11,998 nt of DNA, from NCBI GenBank assembly GCA_905478675.1, contig CAJQJI010000065.1:1-11998 (forward strand), written 5' to 3'. Below are positions 7,145-11,998 of this stretch, piece by piece. The DNA comes from Candidatus Altimarinota bacterium. GTDB taxonomy: Bacteria > Patescibacteriota > Gracilibacteria > UBA4473. Numbering within the stretch: position 1 is the first letter of the stretch; the number at the start of each line of letters is the position of its first letter. The notes below the pieces were generated by a model. That model was not told where the DNA came from. It made no database searches and saw nothing but the letters and a program-made list of their open reading frames with translations. The translations under genes were made by a program, and so were the position numbers.

Positions 7145-7150
7145 ATCATA
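7145..7150 (-). promoter_or_regulatory. ftsB: -10 element of ftsB, leaderless
   Basis: TATGAT read on the minus strand matches the -10 consensus at five of six positions. With its last base at -7, +1 coincides with the A of ATG 7138. The -35 is weak (TTGCGT at short spacing, or CTTTGC at 17 bp). Confidence 0.5.
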
Positions 7151-7212
7151 ACTAATTTTAACCGAACGCAAAGACTTGAATTTTAATCGTTTTAAGATGA
7201 AGCCTGATGCAG

Positions 7213-7241
7213 ATGACAAGGGCCCTTTGTTTTTCTACAAT
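7213..7241 (+). promoter_or_regulatory. pth: Sigma-70-type promoter of pth, leaderless
   Basis: ATGACA (7213-7218) matches TTGACA at five of six positions. A 17-bp spacer leads to TACAAT (7236-7241), five of six. The predicted +1 is 7248, one base before ATG 7249. This is one of the two best complete promoters in the window and fixes the pth start. Confidence 0.7.
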
Positions 7242-7248
7242 GAAGCAG

Positions 7249-7788
7249 ATGAGAATAATTGTCGGTCTTGGAAATTTCCCCGAAAAGTACGCTAATACGC
7301 GCCACAATTTTGGTTTTTTAGCGTTGGACGCTTTAGCTAAAAAATATGGTTTTACGGATTTTAAGTTAGAACCAAAGTTTAAAGCTCAATTAAGTTATGG
7401 GGAGATTAAAGGGGAGAAAACAATTTTGTGTAAGCCACAGACTTTGATGAATTTGAGTGGTGATGCGGTGGGACCTTTAATGAAATTTTATAAAGTTCCC
7501 GTCAGTAAATTGGTGGTTTTAACGGATGATTTGGATCAAGATTTTGGTGCCAGCCGCATTAGAGTAAAAGGTTCTGATGGTGGACAGCGAGGGCTTCGGC
7601 ATATAACTAAAGTGTTAGGAAGTGCTGAGTTTCTGCGTTTAAAGTTTGGTATTAGAAATGAGTTTCGAGATCGTTATGATGCGGCTGAGTTTGTGTTAGG
7701 GAAATTTACGGCAGAAGAGCAAAGCCGATTAAAGACCGTGATAGCCGAAGGTTTAGAGAAACTGATTCGGTTTGACAGATTTTGCTGA
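7249..7788 (+). CDS. pth: Peptidyl-tRNA hydrolase
   Basis: Cytoplasmic esterase that frees peptides from peptidyl-tRNA dropped by stalled ribosomes. The 179-residue product is slightly short for the family (about 185-195). MRIIVGLGNFPEKYANTRHNFGF gives Asn9 and catalytic His19, MNLSG gives Asn68, and TDDLDQDFG gives Asp93. The usual GGHNG block reads DGGQRGLRHI, so positions 113-114 are Gln-Arg in place of His-Asn (see findings). The family-typical opening MRIIVGLGN starts exactly at ATG 7249. Upstream in-frame ATGs at 7207 and 7240 lie in or against the promoter and are rejected. The gene ends with TGA and is followed after 35 bp by a small basic gene sharing a terminator. Confidence 0.93.
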   Translation: MRIIVGLGNFPEKYANTRHNFGFLALDALAKKYGFTDFKLEPKFKAQLSYGEIKGEKTILCKPQTLMNLSGDAVGPLMKFYKVPVSKLVVLTDDLDQDFGASRIRVKGSDGGQRGLRHITKVLGSAEFLRLKFGIRNEFRDRYDAAEFVLGKFTAEEQSRLKTVIAEGLEKLIRFDRFC

Positions 7789-7823
7789 AACCGTACTCTC
7801 GCGCACGAACTAAGTATTTTACT

Positions 7824-7967
7824 ATGACTAATCGCGGATCGGCTAAACAACACGGAGGACACGAAATTAACCAACGTCGTAAAAAATCTACGTTGTCTAA
7901 ACGTGATAACAAAGCAAAAGCTCGAGAACGACGAGCTGTTTTGAAAGAAAAAGGGCTTAATTGTTAA
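7824..7967 (+). CDS. Small basic protein, 47 residues, unrecognised
   Basis: The product begins MTNRGSAKQHGGHEIN and continues with QRRKKSTLSKRDNKAKARERRAV. It is strongly positive, with no hydrophobic core or cysteine pair (a single Cys is the last residue), as expected of an RNA- or ribosome-associated peptide. It does not match bS21, bTHX or bL36 as I know them. It lies 35 bp after pth and just before a strong terminator, suggesting co-transcription. An upstream TTG (7782) would extend it into pth and lacks support. There is no Shine-Dalgarno. The reading frame, composition and position make it likely a gene, but the function is unknown. Confidence 0.6.
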   Translation: MTNRGSAKQHGGHEINQRRKKSTLSKRDNKAKARERRAVLKEKGLNC

Positions 7968-7994
7968 GACTTAATCTAAATTCAGATTTTAGAG

Positions 7995-8021
7995 AAAACA
8001 CCGTTAATGCGGTGTTTTTTT
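7995..8021 (+). terminator. Intrinsic terminator after pth and the small basic gene
   Basis: AAAACACCG (7995-8003) pairs with CGGTGTTTT (8010-8018) around a six-base loop, and the T run continues to 8021. It lies 28 bp after the small gene's stop and closes the unit. Confidence 0.85.
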
Positions 8022-8028
8022 GTTTGTC

Positions 8029-8048
8029 ATTCCTGTGTAGGCAGGAAT
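8029..8048. repeat. REP-like palindrome
   Basis: ATTCCTG (8029-8035) and CAGGAAT (8042-8048) are perfect arms around TGTAGG, inside the wider word GTCATTCC...GGAATC. Palindromes of this ATTCC-x-GGAAT type are common dispersed intergenic repeats in many bacteria. Only one copy is in this window, so dispersal is assumed from general knowledge. Confidence 0.55.
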
Positions 8049-8079
8049 CTATTCTAGTCATTAGATTTGTTTCTTATCT

Positions 8080-8141
8080 CTGCTTTTTACCCCAGGGTAT
8101 CCTCTCTTGCCTTCGGCAATTCACCTTACTGCAAAAAGCAG
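8080..8141. repeat. Nested hairpin carrying motif copy B (CTCTCTTG ... CAATTCACC)
   Basis: The core at 8102-8125 repeats the flanking words of the 1988-2013 motif, but its centre is TTGCC (8107-8111), loop TTC, GGCAA (8115-8119). The pairing is kept while the bases differ. An outer nine-pair stem, CTGCTTTTT (8080-8088) with AAAAAGCAG (8133-8141), encloses it. An alternative small hairpin, CTGC-AAAAA-GCAG (8129-8141), competes with that outer stem. Confidence 0.5.
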
Positions 8142-8164
8142 CAAAAACTTTTGTTTTAAGTTTA

Positions 8165-8274
8165 GGCTTTTCGGGTTCTTTAATTTTTAAAGCTAAGTTT
8201 CGCAAACTCTCAGCGCCATCCGTATTAAGCCGTGCTCAACTTTACGCTCTAAATAATTAGAACCCGTTAAAGCC
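8165..8274. repeat. Long-armed inverted repeat, about 110 bp
   Basis: GGCTTTTCGGGTTCT (8165-8179) is the reverse complement of AGAACCCGTTAAAGCC (8259-8274), apart from a small internal loop: 14 pairs, with further A/T pairing just inside. The loop is 79 nt. It could be a MITE-like remnant or a folded RNA. Confidence 0.5.
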
Positions 8275-8296
8275 TGCACAGTAAAACGATAACGCT

Positions 8297-8308
8297 GAGT
8301 TATAACTC
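8297..8308. repeat. Perfect 12-bp palindrome at the dnaJ stop codon
   Basis: GAGTTATAACTC equals its own reverse complement and abuts the last base of the dnaJ reading frame. It has no loop and no following T run, so it is not a standard terminator. It may be a binding site or chance. Confidence 0.35.
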
Positions 8309-9358
8309 TTAAGCTTCTTTCGCGGCTTGTTCGAGTAAGTCGGCTAATTTTTTGCTGACTTTTTTAGGAAGCTTATGTTTGATAATCACTACGTGATCAC
8401 CTTTTTGACCGTCGCGTTTAATACCTTCGCCTTTAATTTTAAGACGAGTGTTATCGGCGGTTAACGCTGGAACGGTTAAGGTTTCGTGGCCCCAAAAAGT
8501 TTTCACTTTCACTTCGGTGCCTTTAAGGGCTTCAAATACCGGAACTTCTAAGGTTTGGATTAAATCCAGGCCTTCGCGTTCCCAGGCTTTATCGTCGGCG
8601 ACGCGAATGTGTACATAGAAGTCTCCGGCTGGCCCCCCAAATTTTCCAGCATCGCCATCTTGGCGCATGCGCAAAGTTTGTCCGGATTTAATTCCGGCAG
8701 GAATTTTAACTTCAATAGTTGTTTTATCTTCATAACGGGTTTCGCCGTGACACACCTTACATAAGTTTTCAAAAGTTTTTCCGCTACCATGACAGGTACC
8801 ACAAGTGGCTTTTTGTTGAACGTTTCCAAAGGGCGTTTGAAAGGTTTGCGTTACTTGTCCGCTTCCGCCACAAGTAGGACACGTTTTTTCACCTGTTCCC
8901 CCTTTTTTGTCACATGCTTCGCAGGCTTTGTAACGTCGAGCGCTAAATTTTTTAGTGGTTCCGGTGACCGATTCCGCAAAGGTTATATCCGCTTCTACTT
9001 CTAAATCGGAGCCTCGTTGTGGAGCTCGAGGATTGCGAGATTGGCCGCCGCCCCCACCAAAAAAACTAGAGAAAACATCTTCAAAGCCTCCAAAATCTTG
9101 AGCTGAAAATCCACCAAAGCCACCACCTTGACCGCCCCCAAAACCACCTTGCTGGCTAGCAGAACCAAATTGGTCATATTGGGCTCGTTTTTGTTCGTTG
9201 CCTAAGGTTTCATAGGCCTGATTAATTTTTTTAAACTCCGCTTCGTCACCGCCTTTATCTGGGTGGTGCTGTTTAGCTTTAGCGCGGTAGGCTTTTTTAA
9301 TGTCAGCCTGACTGGCTGATTTATCGACGCCAAGAATTTTGTAAGGATTGTCACTCAT
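8309..9358 (-). CDS. dnaJ: Chaperone DnaJ (Hsp40)
   Basis: Co-chaperone that delivers unfolded clients to DnaK and stimulates its ATPase. The 349-residue type I protein is complete. The J domain (1-65) has HPD at 32-34, and a Gly/Phe-rich linker spans about 65-108. The cysteine-rich zinc domain has four CxxC pairs at 146/149, 160/163, 186/189 and 200/203; the first (CEACDKKG) and fourth (CKVCHGET) depart slightly from CxxCxGxG. The C-terminal client-binding domains run to about 330. It is a little shorter than E. coli DnaJ (376) and ends in a Lys/Ala-rich helix. Neither dnaK nor grpE is adjacent in the window. Its promoter carries a CIRCE operator, so HrcA-type heat-shock repression is likely. 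The predicted leader is at most about 3 nt. Confidence 0.97.
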   Translation of the reverse strand: MSDNPYKILGVDKSASQADIKKAYRAKAKQHHPDKGGDEAEFKKINQAYETLGNEQKRAQYDQFGSASQQGGFGGGQGGGFGGFSAQDFGGFEDVFSSFFGGGGGQSRNPRAPQRGSDLEVEADITFAESVTGTTKKFSARRYKACEACDKKGGTGEKTCPTCGGSGQVTQTFQTPFGNVQQKATCGTCHGSGKTFENLCKVCHGETRYEDKTTIEVKIPAGIKSGQTLRMRQDGDAGKFGGPAGDFYVHIRVADDKAWEREGLDLIQTLEVPVFEALKGTEVKVKTFWGHETLTVPALTADNTRLKIKGEGIKRDGQKGDHVVIIKHKLPKKVSKKLADLLEQAAKEA

Positions 9359-9367
9359 GTCGAGCTC

Positions 9368-9395
9368 AATATAAAAAAATTAGCAGCTTGGTCAA
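9368..9395 (-). promoter_or_regulatory. dnaJ: Sigma-70-type promoter of dnaJ
   Basis: On the minus strand TTGACC (9390-9395) and TATATT (9368-9373) each match the consensus at five of six positions with a 16-bp spacer. The predicted +1 at 9361 or 9360 leaves a 2-3-nt leader before ATG 9358. The -35 lies inside the CIRCE spacer. Confidence 0.75.
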
Positions 9396-9406
9396 CTGAG
9401 TGCTAA
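9380..9406. promoter_or_regulatory. CIRCE element (HrcA operator)
   Basis: Read on the plus strand: TTAGCAGCT (9380-9388), nine bases, GAGTGCTAA (9398-9406). The consensus is TTAGCACTC-N9-GAGTGCTAA. The right half is perfect, the left half keeps TTAGCA, giving 15 of 18 with exact spacing. It covers the dnaJ -35, so bound HrcA should block the promoter until heat stress. Confidence 0.85.
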
Positions 9407-9431
9407 AGAGAAATGAGTAGAGTGTTTAAAG

Positions 9432-11998
9432 TTAAGTAGTAGGTGTTGGTGCTAGCCCTAAAATTCTTTCAAATCCAGTTCGATTTTCTGAGACAGCGGC
9501 TTCTAGTAAAGCGATTAGTTGGACTCCATTGGCGGGAGTTCCTGGGTCAATAGTGTCATCTAGACGACGGCGTCCATTACCAAGCTTCGCAAAAACTTCA
9601 TCTAGGGTTAAATCATACTCTTCCATTCGTTGGCCTAGTTGTTCCCATTGATGTAGTTGGTTTGGGCTGAAAGTGTAATTAGGATCGCGGTATATAGAGT
9701 TCATTAAATTCTCCATGTATTGGCTCATAGCGTGATTTCCACCATGTTCGGCACTTTGAGCTGTAATTCTGGCAAGCCCTTGTGTTACATTTCCTCCAGC
9801 GATAGCGGCGTATACTTGGGCTAATGGCCAGTTTAGAGTTTTTAGATCTTCGCTATCAGGAATACCTATCAAATTTTCTGCTATAATCTCACCACTTTCT
9901 GGATTTTGAATAAAGCGGGTTTGGTCTGGGCCAGAAGATTCAATGATGAAATCTCCGTTGGAGTTAATTTCTACAAAATTGGTACCGGTTGGTAACGTAT
10001 TATAGCTTTCAGAAAGAGCGTTTTGTTGTTCTAGGACCGCAGATTGAAATACAGGATCATCTAGACGCTCCATTTTTGGTTCGACTTCAGGATGAACGCT
10101 CAAATAAATCTGTTGTGCTACTTCGGGTGGGGGCAGTTCGCCGTGTTCGGTAAAATATTTATCATATTGATCGGCCATAATCCTCGTATCTTCCCAGAAT
10201 TCTTGGTATTCACTAGAAGGTTCCTCTCCTGGGAGTGGTTCGGTAAATATTTCTTGATCAATTTCTTGTGCTACAGCTACGGTGGGCTTCATTTCCTCAA
10301 GCGCTGAGCAGGCTCTGCTTACCTCTGTGTTTGCAGCCTGATTCGCGGCAGCCATAGTATCACGGAATTGCACAGAAGCTTGACCACTTAGAAAGGGGTC
10401 GAAGGCTCGTCTTTGAGCGGGGCTCGCGTTGGGAGATTCTAAATAAGTAAGAATTGATTCTTGATTGTTAGCAATTAAGAACTCCAAATTGGCAACATGA
10501 GACGTGTCGATTTGTCCAGAATCAAAAGCGGCTTGCAGTTCCGGCGAAAGTGATATGTCTAAATTTCTTAGAACCCTTAGAACGGGACGAGCTTGTTTAT
10601 TAATAAAATTCCGACGAACGCCATAAATACTTAAATGTTCAGTTAAAATTATGCCTTGTTCAACGTCGGCTTGGTAAATGATTTGTTGATTGAATCGTTC
10701 TGCAGTGTTTTTGGCGGCGATTCTTGCTTCGCTGATACTTAAGCCTTGTGCTTGTAATAGAGGCGAAAGCGTACTGATTAACTCTTGAAGAATTGGTTCT
10801 CGATCGGCTCGTGTTTCAGCGACTTCAAGTCGGCTCCACCAAACCTCAATTTCGCTTTCACTTAAGCCTGCTTGAGTTAAGGTTCGGTCTACCGATTGAC
10901 GGTTAAAATCACGCAGTGCTTCTGACTCAGAACGTATTCTTTGAAGTAATTCACTACTGCCTTGAATACTTTGTTCTAGCATGCTTCCTAGTGATTCAGC
11001 CTGTTGTGTTAAGGCGGCGGCACGTTCTGTTTCCCCAGCGTTGGTGGCGTCTTGGGCTTGTTGACGAAGCGATCTTATATCTTGTTCTACTTGATCTAAT
11101 AACCGATCCATAGCCGTTCGTATTATGGCTGAAACGTTCTCTGGTTTATCGTTGTAATCCAAAACTAAACCTTCTAAAATCGTGCCTTCTAGGTCTGGAT
11201 TTGTTTCCTGCTCTGGTAGTAAAAAACGACGACCATCCAAAAATATACGGAAAGCTTGAGTTTGACGTTCGAGGTTTTGGGTTACTTCTGAAGGAATATC
11301 GCTTGGCATATTATGCTGTAAGCTTTCTACTAACACTTTAAAATTTAAAGCGTAGGCCTGATTTGTACGTTGGTTGCGTTCGTCAGTATTTTCAGGTGAA
11401 GAAAACTCTTCAACCGTTTGGAGCGCGGTCGTTTCTTCATCCCATAAATCGCCCTCTGCCACTACTTGAAAATAGTCTCCGTCTCCTGTAAACGCTTTTT
11501 CATTTTGGGTGAATCCTCGACTGAGAGTTAGTTGTCGTTGGTAAAACGAACGAAATCCATAAGGGGTATTGCGATAGGTAACCCCATTACTAGAGGCTCT
11601 AATATAATCAGCTTCGGGAAAGAGAGTGCTAGGGGAAACTTCTCGGAGTAAAACTTTATTTCCGTAGAAATTTACTTTCATCCAATTTTTTTCTTGCACT
11701 AAACAAAGAGTCGAAATCAGTTTCGGTTCAGTACTAATAAATCGTACTAAATCGGCGTCTGGGAATGCGTTAATAATCTTACTGCGTAACGTTTCATCTT
11801 GAACTTGTGTAAGCGCTTTGATTAACTCAAGTTTTACTATTAAGGATTGATCTGCCAGAGATTCTGGAGCACTAGCAAATAAATTTACGGCCTCTGCGGT
11901 ATGTTGACTTACAAAGTCCGTAATAACATGAGGCTCTATATTCGCTATAATTTTAGCTTTATGAGGCGGAGAGGCTTCACTTAAAAATTGAAGTAAGG
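9432..11998 (-). CDS. Large Gln/Glu-rich, mostly helical protein of unknown function, 5'-truncated
   Basis: The frame runs from the stop at 9432 to the window edge without interruption, so at least 854 residues are visible and the start lies outside. A GTG at 11699 is just an internal valine: the 99 codons before it are open and protein-like (for example FPDADLVRFISTEPKLIST). Composition is acidic and rich in Gln, Glu, Ala, Ser and Leu, with very few cysteines. The stretch coded at about 10,860-11,140 looks like a coiled coil (LLDQVEQDIRSLRQQAQDA). The C-terminus ends in Pro/Thr (LAPTPTT). No membrane segment or signal peptide is visible in this part. I recognise no domain. The helical repeats suggest a structural or scaffold protein, but this is only inference. 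It ends 73 bp before dnaJ with no clear terminator, so readthrough into dnaJ is possible. Confidence 0.8.
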   Translation of the reverse strand, partial: LLQFLSEASPPHKAKIIANIEPHVITDFVSQHTAEAVNLFASAPESLADQSLIVKLELIKALTQVQDETLRSKIINAFPDADLVRFISTEPKLISTLCLVQEKNWMKVNFYGNKVLLREVSPSTLFPEADYIRASSNGVTYRNTPYGFRSFYQRQLTLSRGFTQNEKAFTGDGDYFQVVAEGDLWDEETTALQTVEEFSSPENTDERNQRTNQAYALNFKVLVESLQHNMPSDIPSEVTQNLERQTQAFRIFLDGRRFLLPEQETNPDLEGTILEGLVLDYNDKPENVSAIIRTAMDRLLDQVEQDIRSLRQQAQDATNAGETERAAALTQQAESLGSMLEQSIQGSSELLQRIRSESEALRDFNRQSVDRTLTQAGLSESEIEVWWSRLEVAETRADREPILQELISTLSPLLQAQGLSISEARIAAKNTAERFNQQIIYQADVEQGIILTEHLSIYGVRRNFINKQARPVLRVLRNLDISLSPELQAAFDSGQIDTSHVANLEFLIANNQESILTYLESPNASPAQRRAFDPFLSGQASVQFRDTMAAANQAANTEVSRACSALEEMKPTVAVAQEIDQEIFTEPLPGEEPSSEYQEFWEDTRIMADQYDKYFTEHGELPPPEVAQQIYLSVHPEVEPKMERLDDPVFQSAVLEQQNALSESYNTLPTGTNFVEINSNGDFIIESSGPDQTRFIQNPESGEIIAENLIGIPDSEDLKTLNWPLAQVYAAIAGGNVTQGLARITAQSAEHGGNHAMSQYMENLMNSIYRDPNYTFSPNQLHQWEQLGQRMEEYDLTLDEVFAKLGNGRRRLDDTIDPGTPANGVQLIALLEAAVSENRTGFERILGLAPTPTT

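Larger units (their letters stand above)
8022..8308. other. Gene-free region rich in inverted repeats
   Basis: I find no credible gene here. A plus-strand frame across it runs through the terminator and the palindromes and resembles nothing. Instead it holds a REP-like palindrome (8029-8048), a nested hairpin carrying the motif also seen at 1988 (8080-8141), a long-armed inverted repeat (8165-8274) and a 12-bp palindrome against the dnaJ stop (8297-8308). It looks like accumulated small repeats or a non-coding RNA region. Confidence 0.55.

Noticed and set aside
7139..7219. Longer ftsB start (TTG 7219)
   Set aside because: It adds a 27-residue tail without similarity and overlaps the pth promoter; ATG 7138 has its own well-placed -10 box.
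7207..7248. Longer pth start (ATG 7207 or 7240)
   Set aside because: The extra residues have no family counterpart and cover the -35 and -10 boxes; Pth proteins begin at the MRIIVGLGN-type segment.
7772..7777. Perfect TTGACA -35 inside the end of pth as a promoter for the small basic gene
   Set aside because: The partner -10 at 16-17 bp is poor (TACTCT), and the hexamer encodes pth residues, so it is probably chance.
7961..8260. 99-residue plus-strand reading frame
   Set aside because: It crosses the pth-unit terminator, the REP-like palindrome and other hairpins, has a hydrophobic/Cys-rich random look and no recognisable family.
8160..8330. Minus-strand open frame after dnaJ (about 40 residues, then a stop, with another frame continuing)
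   Set aside because: No start codon in a sensible place and a frame change would be needed; kept only as a possible degraded gene within the inverted-repeat finding.
9432..11699. Complete 755-residue gene starting at GTG 11699
   Set aside because: The frame continues upstream without a stop for 99 codons to the window edge, so the GTG is internal and the gene is truncated.
1..11998. Alternative genetic code with UGA as glycine
   Set aside because: DnaJ, NusA and GDH encode their many glycines with GGN and contain no in-frame TGA; pth and the 63-residue protein end naturally at TGA.
1..11998. CRISPR array, tRNA, rRNA, transposase or phage genes
   Set aside because: No regular direct repeats, no cloverleaf-like or rRNA-like sequence and no transposase or integrase motifs were seen on either strand.

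Overview
The window looks like a piece of a small bacterial genome of moderate GC content. It is most likely from the Patescibacteria/Candidate Phyla Radiation or a similarly streamlined lineage, with Peregrinibacteria-like as the best guess. This rests on weak evidence: compact unlinked housekeeping genes, unusual domain fusions, a large unknown Gln/Glu-rich protein, and no Shine-Dalgarno sequence in front of any complete gene. The genetic code appears standard. UGA closes two reading frames and does not interrupt glycine-rich DnaJ, which argues against the UGA=Gly code of Gracilibacteria/Absconditabacteria.

Layout. Positions 1-1955 (+): the end of a glutamate dehydrogenase, then a protein joining a riboflavin-kinase-like domain to 5-formyltetrahydrofolate cyclo-ligase. 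Positions 1956-2155: a structured intergenic stretch ending in the nusA terminator. Positions 2156-3445 (-): nusA. Positions 3446-3629: a divergent control region. Positions 3630-6738 (+): a tight three-gene cassette encoding a multi-pass HTTM-like membrane protein, a 63-residue single-pass membrane protein, and an orotate-phosphoribosyltransferase-like domain fused to a PQQ-type beta-propeller. Its last gene converges with ftsB/divIC (-, 6743-7138). From a shared 110-bp intergenic region, pth (+, 7249-7788) diverges from ftsB and is followed by a 47-residue basic protein and a clear terminator at 7995-8021. Positions 8022-8308: no convincing gene, but several inverted repeats, including a REP-like palindrome and a hairpin motif also found near 2000. 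Positions 8309-9358 (-): dnaJ, with a CIRCE (HrcA) operator laid over its promoter. Positions 9432-11998 (-): a large unrecognised protein whose start lies beyond the window.

How it works together. Most genes are housekeeping: nitrogen/carbon metabolism (GDH), flavin and folate cofactors, transcription elongation (NusA), cell division (FtsB), peptidyl-tRNA recycling (Pth) and protein folding (DnaJ). The accessory-looking part is the 3630-6738 cassette, whose combination of domains I do not know as a described system.

The strongest global signal is initiation. At five genes a good -10 hexamer lies so close to the ATG that transcription should begin 0-3 nt before the start codon, implying leaderless mRNAs. 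I used this to choose starts for the fusion enzyme, the membrane protein, ftsB and pth.
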